Source: Chrysoperla carnea (lineage: Eukaryota > Arthropoda > Insecta > Neuroptera > Chrysopidae). Taken from it: a stretch of 64,000 nucleotides of DNA. A program made the position numbers and the translations under genes. Where the stretch lies: the NCBI RefSeq assembly GCF_905475395.1, contig NC_058340.1, positions 68,550,181-68,614,180 on the forward strand, in the 5' to 3' direction. The notes under the pieces are model-generated. The model ran no database searches, was not told the DNA's origin, and was given only the letters and a program-made list of their open reading frames with translations. This document shows, piece after piece, positions 10,501 through 22,149 of this stretch (position 1 is its first letter; each line of letters starts with the position of its first letter).

Positions 10501-13179
10501 ATTTATCTTAATAACAGTCTTTAATGTTCCCGTATATGAACTATCTGTTGTTCCTTGAGCCGTATTCCGATTAAGTATTCTTTTACTTTTCGCCGCAACT
10601 TTAGCTTCAGCGGCAGCTTTCAAACTTTGTAATCCAAGCGCGTTCAGTATACTTTCTTTAATGACTTGGTTCTCTGGTGTTTCAATTATTAAATTTGTGT
10701 GAGCAGTAATTAATATATTTTCTAATGAATTCTTCGACGGTTCGACGGATTTTGAGGTGACATCTACCGTGTTCAGATCGAGTGATTTTAAGACCGAATC
10801 GTTTATAATCACTGTGGGTGTTGGTTCCATTGGAACGTCTATGGATTTTAATATGTTTTCAATTGTATTTTCTTTCAGTTCATCGGTTAGTTTACTATCG
10901 TTTTCCATGAAATCGTCATCGGAGATTTTATCTACCATATTTTCTAGGACTTTTAACGTTTCGTCCTTGATTGCTTGGTCATCATCGTCATCGGCTAAAG
11001 GATCTTTTTCTGGTGAAAGTGAAATATCTTCACTACTTAGCTCTAGTTTTAATACAAAATCTGAAGTATTCTCAATGGAATTATTAAAATTAATTGAATT
11101 ATCACTTATATCTAAAATGTCATTATCATTATCTATCGTTTTTTCCTCTTTCGTATCAGTTTTCTCTTCGGAGGATAACGGTTTTGTACTGACAGTCTTA
11201 TTATTATCATCAACTATTTCTATATCAGTGCTATTATCATCTACTTTCAACTCTTCAATTTTCTCATCTTTCAGGTTTTTCTGACAATCATCACGTGGTG
11301 ATTTTTTCCATGCAACATCCGTAGCAGTGTCTTGAACATCATTAAAATTTTTCGCCATTTTATTTAAAATTATCACTTTTTCGGGAATACATTCTTCAAC
11401 ATCGATCAATTTATCTTTGATCTCAATTTTACTATTATTATTTTCACTGTCAATATTATCGGTTTGCATATCTTCGGGCATTGAAGTTTCCAATACAACA
11501 GCCGTAGGAAGTTCTTCATTTTTAATTTCGGTTGGAGTTTCTGGTTCCTTTTTATCATCTAACGGTTTTAATGGATCAATATCCAATTGAATATCTGGAA
11601 CACCATTTTCAATCGCAGATACTGTGCTTTCACAATAACTACTCTCTGATTCAGACCAATATCCAGAATTCTTTGATACTTCACTACCTTCTCGAGAATC
11701 TGAGTGTATACGACGCTTTTTCTTATGTTCGAGTTCCGTCCCATCAAGTAATTGTGAATCTTTTAGTTTTCTGTGTTTCCCGTTACGTAGAATTCGTGCT
11801 GGGGAATCGGAACGCGTACTATATGGACTTCGTTTTCCCATGCGTAATAATTCAACGCCAGTAGAACGAGCTAGTCGAGCCAGTCGAGTTCCACCACGTT
11901 TTGAACGAGGACTTCCACTTCGTGGTACGGTTGTACTTAATAATTGTGTAGTGAAGTCCGGTTGTAAAACAGTGTTTAAGCGTTTGGTATCGTTTAAACT
12001 GAAATTCGCGGCCTTTTCAATACTATGCCGCCGACGTTTCTTTATTTCAACAGTCTTTTCTAGGTTGGCAGCAGTTACAACTAAACCTAATTGATTTATT
12101 ACATTTTGAGCATCTGAATCTAATTCGGTATCTTTTGCTATTTGTTCTTCCATTTTTTGTCGTTTAGCTGACTCTTGTCGTTTTTTAGCTGCAGTTTGAC
12201 CAAGGATATTTTTCTTGACTATTTTACGACCTTTTTTAGTTGGGGTCGTTACCGTTACTGATGGCGTTGTTGCCGTCAATGCCGGTGGCGTTGTTGTAGT
12301 CGTTGCTGGGGGCGTTGTTGTCTCCGTTGCTGGTGACGCTGTTTGATTTTCCGTTGATTTCTCATTTTCAGGTTTTTGTGAAGGAGCAGCTTTCTCAGGT
12401 TCAGATTTTTTCTCACTCTCTTTTTTCTCGTCATCTTCGTTATCGGATGCTGCCGAAACTTTGGCTATCATTTCATTAATAACTTGATCCAAATTTTCTA
12501 AATGTTTTTCAACAATGGTTGGTGAAAATTCACCAAGTTTTTTACCCCAATTAGTTAATTTTGTTTGTTTTTTCTTTACAACTTTCGTAGGTGTAACAGG
12601 TTTATTTTCATCGGAGCTGGTTGTAGTTGTCTCTTTTTTATTTAATTTGGTCGTATTTTTTATACCATTTTTCATTAATGTGGTTTTCTTTTCAGGATTT
12701 TCTTCAAATTCGATATTTGCTGCAGTTGTTATTCGCTTTGCAATTGGTTTACGCCTAACAACTTTACTTTTTGCTTTTAAGTCTGTTTTTAACTTATTTT
12801 TGATGCCAACATTACGTTTTGGCGGTGGCAATCGACGTCCACCACGTTTTGGAGTAGCTTTTGCTGCACCAGCTGTGTCTGTTGAAGAAGCAGTTTGTGT
12901 TTCTGGTTTTTTAGTTTGTAAGTCATCTTTTGCTTTAGCTCCCTTTTTTGTATCTGTTTTATCTTCATTTGACTGTGTTGATGCCTCGGAATCATTTTCT
13001 GTAAGATTTGCTTCTGTAGACGATGTTTCGGTTTGAGACGTTGCTGGCATTGTTGTGTTGGCGCTTGTATTTGTTAGTGGAGAATTATTTTCACGTAATG
13101 GAACAGGGGATACTCCACTATTTTGTCTCTTGTTAGTGATACCACTTCCAGCAGGCGCTTTTTTGTCGCGTGCCGCCAT
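5512..13179 (-). CDS. Large nuclear-type protein with central Cys/His-rich region, 7 coding exons (unidentified)
   Basis: I spliced this gene by eye: exons 13179-10348, 9936-9889, 9731-9638, 8803-8564, 8497-8268, 8187-7814 and 7531-5512. They total 5838 nt (1945 aa plus stop), and all six junctions have GT and AG with matching phases. Residues 1-944 are a Lys/Thr/Ser/Asp-rich disordered region with basic patches, including PKRGGRRLPPPKRN. Residues about 992-1240 hold spaced Cys pairs and His (CRDECCYCFGRFG, CLCDACYRHVDRK, CHALGCQQDATH, CETHFEALERLMACAMCKRR, CKLC), consistent with structural zinc binding. The C-terminal third has an ordered-looking block (WEKCAMTIQYDHDTKRLW) and then a long Pro/Gln/Asn/Thr-rich tail. 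The composition suggests a chromatin or transcription cofactor, but I do not recognise the family. The ATG lies directly after an AG, so a non-coding 5' exon is possible. Exon 2 is the least certain. Confidence 0.85.
7560..7757 (+). mobile_element. Internally deleted LINE 3' fragment in the last intron
   Basis: Plus-strand sequence 'gacgagcttgcc.gaaatggc' (7657-7677) matches the RNase H part of the LINE at 62.66-63.3 kb. It is joined directly to that element's 3' end ('ccaccccaggacagcc.ctct' and a 'taacctaacct' tail). About 400 bp present in the longer copy is missing. It is antisense to the host gene and extends the exon 7 open frame by 68 spurious residues. Confidence 0.75.
7814..8187 (-). 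CDS. Exon 6, third Cys/His cluster
   Basis: Begins VQFDLDPTQGLHSIPVCETH, then ACAMCKRRLPRNHAH and, after a Ser/Thr/Asp/Asn linker, CSVVCKLCNYWA. Ends SFFESYEK with AG|GTAAAA, phase 2, completing an Arg codon with the first base of exon 7. Confidence 0.88.
8268..8497 (-). CDS. Exon 5, second Cys cluster
   Basis: Acceptor 'ttttag', reading EKHLTPDSCLCDACYRHVDR and, after a Ser/Asn-rich linker, CHALGCQQDATH and the basic RRKWILKMKR. Donor AGT|GTGAGT, phase 0. Confidence 0.87.
8564..8803 (-). CDS. Exon 4, first Cys cluster
   Basis: Begins DGSSEHMSDEGG and carries the first cluster, LCRDECCYCFGRFG followed by DTPCH. It ends ERQRKILE with an A|GTAAAT donor, phase 1. Acidic/Gly-Ser linker first, then a likely metal-binding segment. 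Confidence 0.85.
9638..9731 (-). CDS. Exon 3, residues 961-991
   Basis: Acceptor 'ttttttgcag' then GTC AAT AAT (VNNAAWSTGAQSS...), donor CTG|GTAATT, phase 1. A short Ser/Asn-rich linker leading into the Cys-rich region. Confidence 0.8.
9889..9936 (-). CDS. Exon 2 (48 bp microexon), residues 945-960
   Basis: Encodes PQIKAASRIKQRLRSW and ends at a TGG|GTATGT donor. The acceptor is the AG of 'tttaag', the only nearby AG that keeps frame with exon 1. The more obvious 'ctag' 11 bp upstream would cause a frameshift. The 5' boundary is therefore inferred from phase rather than acceptor quality. Confidence 0.65.
10348..13179 (-). CDS. Exon 1 of the Cys/His-rich nuclear protein gene (residues 1-944)
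   Basis: Starts at MAARDKKAPAG and ends at a GAG|GTATGT donor in phase 0. It encodes a disordered region: basic N-terminal part (about 100-165), a Thr/Pro-rich stretch (about 280-320), then acidic Ser/Asp/Glu-rich sequence with repeated '(S)DDD' clusters, and a basic KKKGRGHLK patch near the end. The open frame runs past the donor to 10252, but those last residues (VCLFIYL...) are intron. The bases before the ATG read 'aaaaatacag', a good acceptor, so translation may begin at the first base of an internal exon. Confidence 0.88.
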
Positions 13180-13181
13180 CT

Positions 13182-15780
13182 GTATTTTTCAATGTGGACC
13201 AGTTACTCATTGAAAATGGAACCTAATGTTTAGAGGGAAATATTTTCATTTAGTATAAAATATAAGTCACTTCAAAATATATATAATTTTCGCTGGGTTG
13301 GAAATTTGTCAAAATATCTGTTTAAGTTAAGAAAACCCAAATAGTTTTTCGATTTGATTTTGCTAGCAATTGATTCTTCAATTCGAAAAAGGTAACAGTT
13401 ACAAGTATGGCAAAAATTCGAAATTTCATGAAAATTAATGATTTTTTACGCTTCGTTCGTGAAAGGGGAAAGGGTTCATTGAAGCTTGCAAGAACCGACC
13501 AAAAATTTTGTCGGGATTTTATAGAAAAAGATGTTTTGGAAAAATATCTAGTTCTGCATAAACGACGTAGATTTTTAGCTTTCTAATTAAATCTTTAAAA
13601 TTGTGTTTATAAAATATGTATTTAAAAAAATTTAACAATATGATTTTTAATTTCATTTTGTTTTCCTCGAGAAAATTGTGCTATCGTCTGAATTTTCCCG
13701 CTGAATTGGGTGATTTCTATGATGATTGAGAAAATTTTGAGAAGCTTTGACGTTAGATTATGTTGTTTTCAGAAAACTCGCTACTGTTTGAAAATTTAGA
13801 AGTTGCAAATTTTCACATATGTAGTGTTTGTACAAAAAGTATCGGGAAAATTGTAGGGTGAATTATATATTTTTTTGGTTCGATGTTTTTTTAGAATAAC
13901 TTTTTAACTAAGGCAAGTTTATCAATTTTTTACTTTCTTTGTTTACAGGGATATTAGTCAATTGATCGCCTTGCACGTGACACAATCATATATTTTATAC
14001 CTAAGCATATCATGTTATTTTGACAATTTTTCCATTGGACATTTCAAATTGGAAAATTATGAGGGTCCGTAGATATTAAAATTGGAATCAAACCCCAATT
14101 TGATCCTCCTTTTTTAGCAGGATTTGAAGGAACACTATATGTGAACAACCCTGCACAATCCCAAGAGCTATCTGAAAAACTCCTATTTTTGTGAAAATGT
14201 GAACAAACAGGAAGCCGGCGCACTTTTAGTGTCACTTTACAAAATAAACTCCTGAGATTTCAACTGTAACGAATTTTCTCAAGAACAGTTAACAATTAAC
14301 TCAATTATCTTGGATAATGTTGTTACAATCCACCCTCTAAATTAATGAGCATAAAATCGAAAAATTTTCTAAATATTTATCATATTCCAAATATTGACAA
14401 AATTGGTAACCTTTGATATTGATTTTATTAATTGATAAACTAAGAAAACATATTATTTGATGTTAAATATATAAAAGCAAGTGTAAAATTATAAAACTGT
14501 CTTAGAAAAAACGTGAAAATCTAAAGAAAACGGAGGGGATGAAAACGTGAAAATAGGTTACATCATATTTAACTAAAATGTAATTAAATTACATTAAAAA
14601 GAAAATATGTTGAATCATTGTAACACAATTGTTTAAAATGCAATTTGCATATATTGAAAATGGAAACAAAAAAAATTGTCACACAAACGACCGACATTTT
14701 GCAAAATGTAAATACACATTTTTATATTATATATGAGTTATATATTGTATATAAATGGTTTGTGTATATGCTAAAGGGTCCCCATGGGGCGCAGTACCGG
14801 CTGACAGTTGTTATATGTGTATCGTCATGTCTCTACAACGGTGGTTCCTCGACATGATAATACCAACAACACAATCTTACAAGTCCTAATGTTTCTACAT
14901 AAACTCACTATATATAAAATATTATAAAAATCATATAAAAAAAATTGAAATTGTAGGTTAATTTGACATTTCCAATATTAAAATAAAAAAAAAGCTTTCT
15001 TAAAAATATAAATAAAATAAAAAAAACAATTGACAAACGATTTAAAAAAACAAATGAAGAAAAAAACAGTTGAAAATCGTTTATATGTAGATATATATAT
15101 ATAAAACAAAAGCAAATGACCTGTTATATGTTTGAAGAAACAAAATATAATTTCCTTTTAGAATTCAGATCACTTCCATTTAGACTTGACAACTAAAAAA
15201 CTTAAATTACTTGTTGCACTATAAATAATATAAAACAATTGCACATATTTATTAATACACGAGGGTATTTGACACACAATTTACACGAAAATTTTTTAAT
15301 CACAGGGGTGAAAAATACTTAAAGTGAAATTAACATAAAACAATATATATATATACATATTATATGTAATATAAAGGGTAATATATATGTATGGTATATC
15401 TCTTACCTTCCCTATGTTGTGTGTAGTTCAGTATATAATATGTTGAGTTAAAACGCCATCTAGACTATGCCTTTAATAATAAATATGCGTCGTCGTATAA
15501 TTTCATTTACCAATACGCTGGAGCAAAAGCACGTAGATGCTAGATTATTTTATTTTATAATGGTATTCGTGTATCTTCGTCAACAAAATCGTCCGAACAG
15601 TTGAATATACAATAAACCGAATCATTCTGACCCCAGCGGAAACGCCTAGACTAGACAACATACAGAGTATATTTTGTTATAATATATATACATATACACA
15701 CTTTTATTATATGCGGGAAAAACTGCAAAAGAATCTTAACTCACTTCATTATACACATATTATATTAATAATATATATTT
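13182..15780. other. Upstream/intergenic AT-rich region
   Basis: Probably contains the promoter and any 5' non-coding exon of the minus-strand gene, but no promoter motif can be singled out. A GC-richer island at 14775-14860 carries a small hairpin (tcatgtc ... gacatga). Beyond 14.9 kb it is TATA-like microsatellite-rich sequence. Confidence 0.4.
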
Positions 15781-15784
15781 GGTT

Positions 15785-16020
15785 TCGTTGAAGCTAATTA
15801 AATTTGAATGATTTTTCACAAGATAATTAGCCATGTTTTTTTTTTTTAAAGTTTGTTTCCGGATATGAAATTTTCTTTTATTTATATATGTTTTAAAAAC
15901 TTTTTATATGTATTTATTATATGAGTTGGCGATTTTAGTTTCAATTATTACCGATAGGATGAATATACATAGATAAAGTAACGCCGTTTATTCATTTGTT
16001 TTGTTATATAACAAACTATA
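15785..16020 (+). repeat. Local repeat R, copy 1
   Basis: Shares 'gtttccggatatgaaatttt', 'gcgattttagtttcaatta' and 'ccgatagga' with 17085-17460 and 18745-19115. Three direct copies lie within 3.4 kb. This copy is the most truncated. Confidence 0.7.
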
Positions 16021-17084
16021 AAAACACATTTTTAATATTATATATTAAGGGTATATTAAGTTTAGTCTATACTTTTTATACTCTGCATGTATCTATATCC
16101 GAATATATTTAGCTCAGTCTAAAGTTTTTATACCCTGCATATACATATATCTATAATGCATTATGCGAGTATTTTAAATTTAGTTTTAAAGTTTGTAATG
16201 ATTAAAAATATTTATCGTTGAGACAAAATTTGGCAAAGATTAGTAGTTAGTCAATTTTCATCATTCCTAATGACACTCCCCCCTTCATTATAGGAAATTA
16301 TACGTCTGGTGGGTGAATCACTATTTAATTTTTGGATGAAAATGATTTTTTAGAGTAAGTTGGGCATTTGGAACCAGAAAAAAATTCAAATTGGTCTTTT
16401 CGAATGAAAAATGGTGTATGAGGGGTGATATCTTGAAACAAGTTCTTCAGTCCAAACTACGCAAAATCAACTAAGATTTCCGCAAATAACGAGGTAATTA
16501 AAATTAGAAAAAACATAAGAAATATATAAAAAATCTGATATATCGAGATATATTAGAATCATTTCAAAATTGGAGTTTTTCGTATAGGGATTTCGGTGAC
16601 ATTTCAAAAATTGTTTTTCCAATCGTTTTGTAAATTTGGGGTCTAAACTCAAAAGGTATCGATTAAGAAAATTACAAAAAATCGAAAAAACTTTTTTTAT
16701 TTTCGATTTGGATAAAAAATTTATTCTAGAAGTATTTTAACCTAGAAAATATAAATGTATCTGTTCTTTTGACGATTGTTCGAGTTATTTCTGAGAATTA
16801 GATTAAATCTTCTACAAGAAGTGCTATCCCGGGGCAATTTTTCTAGTTGATATCTCATTTTCATCATCTATTATACGATCTTAGGATAGGTTTTTGAAAA
16901 TTTTTCAAAAGATGCGTATATATTTATATAATAAAATAAAAATGTGCTTTGAATTTCATGTATTGAAGGCTTACAGCTTAAACTATTGAATGATCTCGTA
17001 TATACAGTGACATTGGATTTCATATGCACAGTTATTAATAATAACTGTATAAGCTCATATATTAAATGTTATGTATATATTTAT

Positions 17085-17460
17085 AATAGTTAAAGCTAAT
17101 TAAAATGCATGAATTTTTCAAGTCATGTTTCTTCCAACATTGTTTCCGGATATGAAATTTTCTTTAATACATATTTTAAACTTTTTAATGTATATTTATT
17201 ATATGTGTTAGCGATTTTAGTTTCAATTACCACCGATAGGAGGAATATACACAAAGAATATAACGCCGTTTAGTCATTTGTTATTTTTTTGACATTTTTC
17301 AAAACTTTTTTTTATAGCGTTCTTAATCATTTTAGTATAAATTCTTACCGATAGAGGCAATAACGTTTTCTTGAAGTATTTTTCATGCGCATGGCTAACT
17401 ATAACGTTCACAGACGTATTTTTTCAAGATATGTGTATAAAGGGATAATTTTTTTTATAC
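17085..17460 (+). repeat. Local repeat R, copy 2
   Basis: Full-length-looking copy, including 'aatataacgccgtttagtca', 'tttttttatagcgttcttaa' and 'cttgaagtatttttcatgcg', all shared with copy 3. Confidence 0.8.
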
Positions 17461-17479
17461 TGTGTCTAGGTATATCAAA

Positions 17480-18345
17480 TTTAAATAAGTAATTATATTA
17501 AATTACATTTAAAAAATATTATTTATGCAATTTCGTTTCTTATTTTCACAATTTCTAATGCAATAAGTTTCATTAATTGCTATTTTTCAATAATTTTAAT
17601 TTGTCATTTACTATACCATTTACATGTATTGTAAATTTTATAAGATAATATCGCTGCGATCGATTTAGCTGTCCCTCCATCTACCAAGCTCCCATAAAAT
17701 ATGCTATAGTTAAAGCTATGTACTAAAGCTCTCTACACGATAGCTAATAATCTCTCTTGCTCTACATAGACCGTTTAACAGATCTATATTTACAGCAGTT
17801 TAGTAGAGAAAACGTGCGAATGTAGTCTTTTAATCTAGTTAGCTACACGGTAAGATATATATGGCGTTTAATACAATGACGATATGATATAGAAACAGAT
17901 ACTATAGTCTATAGACGATACTATTCGTTGTGTGCGTAGTCATGGTAGGGACAATAAAATCGATGCCAGTGCTTCCAGTGAAAAATTTTGGCGATAAAGA
18001 AGGCTGTTATGACTAATTTGCAGTTCTTTACATGTTAATGTTATAGAAAATGTCAAATTAAAATTATTGAAAAACACTCATTAATTAAACTTAATTAATG
18101 CATTAAAAATTGTGAAAATAAGAAATCAAATTGCACAAATATTATTTTTCAAATATAAATTATCATAATTATTTATTTAAATTTTTGAAACAATAATATT
18201 AAATTTTCAATGTAAGTTATAAATGCCATCTATACAATTATAATATATGTATCCATACAATTCTATAATTAAAGTAGTGTATCGTTACCATAGAAACGCC
18301 TCCTATAAAACTCACGCACGGTGCGAATAGTATAACAGATACTTT
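17480..18345. mobile_element. Foldback-like element F, copy 1
   Basis: The left part (about 17500-17640) and right part (about 18000-18200) are imperfect inverted copies of each other, around words such as 'acatgt', 'aattttaatttgtca' and 'ttattttcacaattt'. The right arm and flank (17935-18330) match 35.29-35.70 kb in the opposite orientation. Short, AT-rich, no transposase: a non-autonomous inverted-repeat element. Confidence 0.55.
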
Positions 18346-18565
18346 GTTGTATTTTCTATACATTCGAAGATATTTCGACATACTTTGATTTTATTGCATA
18401 TTTATCATTGCTTATAAAATTCCTCATAATTTCCCAACGAAAAATCGTACATCTATGAAACGCACATCAAATTTAAGGGGACAAATTAAATTCTCTATGA
18501 AGTATAACAGATTTGATAAAAAACATGGAAAGAATTCGATATAACTTTTTTTCCTTGAATTTCAG

Positions 18566-18703
18566 ATAGCCAATGGTAATATTTCAAGCCTCAGAATAAA
18601 TTGGAAAGGCGCATCTTCAAGTTTACTTTTGTACCCTTCAAATGAGCCGTGTTTAATTCCAAAAGGATCAAGGACAATAAGGGTACATGCCTGGAATCAC
18701 TGC
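18566..18703 (+). CDS. Candidate orphan exon, 46 codons
   Basis: Preceded by a pyrimidine tract and 'gaatttcag', followed by 'gtaagt'; exactly 138 bp and open throughout in phase 0/0. The peptide begins IANGNISSLRINWKGAS and ends SRTIRVHAWNHC. Its composition (Trp, Cys, His, Arg, Gly) is unlike the surrounding AT-driven frames. I do not recognise it and see no partner exon nearby. It lies between a foldback element and repeat R copy 3, so it may belong to a plus-strand gene with large introns or have been moved by a transposon. Confidence 0.4.
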
Positions 18704-18744
18704 GTAAGTTTTATTTAGTGAATATTAGGTATCTTTATCTTTAA

Positions 18745-19115
18745 TATTTTTTTCGTTGAAAATAATTAAAAACCATGATTTTTGAAAATAATTAGCCATT
18801 CTTTACTAAATATGTTTTAAAATTTGTTATATGTGTATTTATCATAAGTGATGGCAATTTTAGTTCGTATTACCACCGATAGGAGGAACATACACCAAGA
18901 ATATAACGCCGTTTAGTCATTTGTTTTATTTTTGACATATAAAAACTTTCTTGTATATTTTTCAAAACTTTTTTTTATAGCGTTCTTAAATCATTTTAGT
19001 ATAAATTCTTACCGATAGAGCCATTAACGTTTTCTTGAAGTATTTTTCATGCGCATGACTAACTATATAACGTTAACACAGGTATTTTTTCATGATGTGT
19101 GGATGTATAAGGGGA
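18745..19115 (+). repeat. Local repeat R, copy 3
   Basis: Closest to copy 2: 'aatataacgccgtttagtca', 'accgatagag', 'cttgaagtatttttcatgcg'. Copies 2 and 3 bracket the foldback element and the candidate exon at 18.57 kb. Confidence 0.8.
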
Positions 19116-20305
19116 TATATATTTTTTTTTTGTACTATGTTTAGGTATATCAGAAATAATATTATAAATTCGAAGTATATTATGATTATAGCATATGCAT
19201 TCACTTCGCTTCGTTCGGTGTTTGTACACAATGTCCTTGATGCCTTCCTGCTATATAGCTTGGTGTTGTATATTTATATATCTTATAATACGTTTGTTTG
19301 TATATTTGTTTTTTTTTTTTCTTTCGTGTTATTTATTTTGAAACGATATTTTAAACGTCTTGTTCATCTTATTATGGACATATTTGTGGTGGTACATGGA
19401 ACACGGTACACGGTACTGTGTAGGTTTTTATAATACTTATTCTTCTGTTCTCGACTCGTGTGTAGAAGTTTTTGAGTTGCGTATATTACTTTATATTCTA
19501 ATATGTTGCTTTGTATGTGTATTTTTTTTTCAGCAACCTTGCATTTTCTGTACTTAAGTCATAATATTATTTTATTATAAAAATATATAAAAATTCTTTT
19601 GTTTGAATGTTTTACAATATAATTTGTATATAATAAGTATTTTTTTATTGTAAAAAATGTATTTTCATGTGGAGATTTCAACAGATTTTCGTTTTTTTTG
19701 TCACCTATTTTGATATCGATATTTAAACATAGTTGGATATCTTTCCAAAATTTGAATTGGGGTATATTTAGGAGAGTAATGAAGAAAAGTAATACAACAT
19801 ACATATCAGGATACGTATCAGATATTTGTCGTTTAGTCGTAAAATCAATCAGATGGAAATTTAAAGTATTTAGGATTGTTTGATGGAATTATTATAAGTT
19901 TTTCGTATACGATTTTAGGTGATATCTCAAAAATTACTCTCCTAATCGTAAAATAAACACAATTTTTGTACTTTTCGGGTCAAAATTACTCTATATGAGT
20001 TTTATCAAATTCCGAAGCAAAGTTTGTTTGTTGTGATAAGAAAATTTCAAAAATTAAAAATTTTTTCTTGGGCTCGATTTGGCTTAAAATTATTTTTAGA
20101 GTAATTTTGACCTATAAAATATGATACTCTGATACTGAAAAATCGGGTCCGTTTAAATTTTGGACGTATATTTTTTGAAATATTGACGAAAATCGTATAC
20201 GAAGGGTGATATTTAACGAAAGTTTTAGTCGATATCTAAGAAACTTGTCATTCAATTAAAAAATCCATGGGATTTTCGTATCTATGAATTATTTAGGGTT
20301 ATAAC
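19116..20305. other. AT-rich intergenic with decayed satellite-like sequence
   Basis: From about 19.9 to 20.26 kb phrases like 'gtacttttcgggtcaaaatt' and 'tatatgagttttatcaaatt' recall the repeat at 1-420 and 55.2-55.9 kb. The left part, with its poly-T tracts, holds nothing recognisable. Confidence 0.45.
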
Positions 20306-20853
20306 ATGCATATGAAATATATTAAGGTATACTAAGTTTAGTCCCAAGTTTGTAACGCTTGAAAATATTGATGCTATGAACAAAATTTTGGTATGGGTGT
20401 TTATAAAATCACCTAATTAGTCCATTTCCGGTTGTTTGTCTGTCTGTCTTTCGTCTATTTGTCTGTCATCACGATTACTCAAAAACGAAAAGAGATATCA
20501 AGCTAAAATTTTTATAGCTAGCTAAGAACGTAAAAAGTGAGGTCGAGTTTGTAAATGAGCAACATAGGTTTATTGAGTCTAGGATTTGTAGGACCCATTT
20601 CGTAAACCGTTAGAGATAGAACAAAATTATATGTAAAAAATGTTTCTGATAAAAAATTAAACAACTTTTGTTTGAACATTTTTTCGTAAACATTACTGTT
20701 TACCCGTGAGAGCGCAAGTTATGCGGAAATTGTATAGCATGTATTATATGGGAATATCAGTTATGTATGTATGTGTAATGTGACAGAGTAATAAACAGCG
20801 TCTATACATGGTATTTCAACAATTAACTTAGTCAATTGTTTGTTTTCACTTGT
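20306..20853 (-). mobile_element. Interspersed element B, copy 1 (reverse orientation)
   Basis: Reads, reverse to copies 2-4, from 'aggtatactaagtttagtcc' through a short GACA-type tract ('gtctgtctgtctttcg') to 'caattgtttgttttcacttg'. No coding capacity and no clear terminal inverted repeats; a non-autonomous repeat of unknown class. Confidence 0.8.
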
Positions 20854-21565
20854 TTAAGCTCGATCCATTAGGTTTATTGCGTCTAACGATATCATGAGGT
20901 ATTTTCGAAATTATAATATCCCATTACTTCTCTTTTATATAGGTAAGTTGAGCATAATATGGTCCATACCTTATAGCTCATAAAAGTTCCGGCGTTCACA
21001 CAAAATTATTTCGGAGAAAAATAAATCTACGTATGGAAATGTAATTATAAAGAGAATGTGATTGTATATAATTATTAAAATCTATATATACATTGGTTTT
21101 TGTGGGTTAGTTTATTATATGTATTGTAAATGTTGCAAATTTATAAAATGAAAGTAGGTACGATATATTTTATAGTGACTCAGCAAGCAATTATATGTAT
21201 AGTCAGTATCAGTTCATTTCGTAGCTCCAACTAACAAGAGATAAGCTTGCATTATTAATATGATATGTAGCTAAAACATATTATACCTACCTCTAAGTAT
21301 TAGGTACTTCTTTACATAGTAATAACAGTTCTTTACAAGTATGTAATCAAATCTTGCAAATCAAATTTGATTCATTTCCCGGTTTCCGATTGAGCTGAAA
21401 TTTTGCATGCACATTTAGTATGGATGACAATGCATGGTAAGGTTATGGCATCCTGATTTTCCCATTGCTAGCACCATATTTGATTTATATACATTTTTTT
21501 AGTCTTAAATTAAAAATTTTAACTTGTCACCTTACTAATTTTCCCCATTAAAAATATTTCCAACT
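20854..21565. other. AT-rich intergenic, nothing recognised
   Basis: No open frame or repeat structure of note. Confidence 0.4.
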
Positions 21566-22055
21566 AGCTTGATACCCGCCCGCTTCACTGGGATTATAAG
21601 TAACAAACACCGCTTTATAGACTCCAGCTCTATAAGATCACACTTATCTCCCTTCCATAACACTCGAAGGGATTGTTTCACACAGCTATAATATACGCAC
21701 AGTTTTCAATTTTTTAAAGTGTATGTGTCATAATTCATTGAGTATATCAGAAATACGCACAGTTTTCAATTTTTTAAGTGTAAAATAGTCATAATTCATT
21801 GAGTATATTAGAAAAGGCGGCCATGCATTTATTTAATTTAAATTTCACAGAAATCTTCTGGTTCTAAATGATGATTGTAGATGGAGAAGCGAAATGTCAG
21901 ATTAAATTAAACTTTTTAAATATATCTTTATAAATTATAGCTAATGTGTTGTTCTGATGTATGAGCTATATAGTTCTACAGTTTTATTCAAATCCATTCG
22001 GTAGTTTTTGCACGAAAGCGTAACAAACAAACAAACAAACATTTATAGGGAATCA
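21566..22055 (+). mobile_element. Interspersed element C, copy 1
   Basis: Starts 'cttgatacccgcccgcttca' and ends with a (CAAA)n tract after 'gaaagcgtaacaaacaaac'. The same element is at 36223-36712. Such 'cgcttcgctggg' sequences are common insect non-autonomous repeats; whether Helitron- or LINE-derived cannot be told here. Confidence 0.65.
21692..21815 (+). repeat. 61-bp tandem duplication inside element C copy 1
   Basis: 'atacgcacagttttcaattt' followed by 'cataattcattgagtatat' occurs twice head to tail; the 36.3-kb copy of element C has a single unit, so this is a copy-specific duplication. Confidence 0.8.
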
Positions 22056-22149
22056 TATAAAATATATAGGGGTAGCAATTGGTTCGGATTGGTTAGAATG
22101 ATTTAAAGAAAATTAAAGAAAAAAATAGCCGAATTATTGTATCTCTCAA

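Noticed and set aside
10757..13036. Plus-strand Ser/Phe-rich frames opposite exon 1
   Set aside because: Antisense shadows of Lys/Glu/Asp-rich coding sequence.
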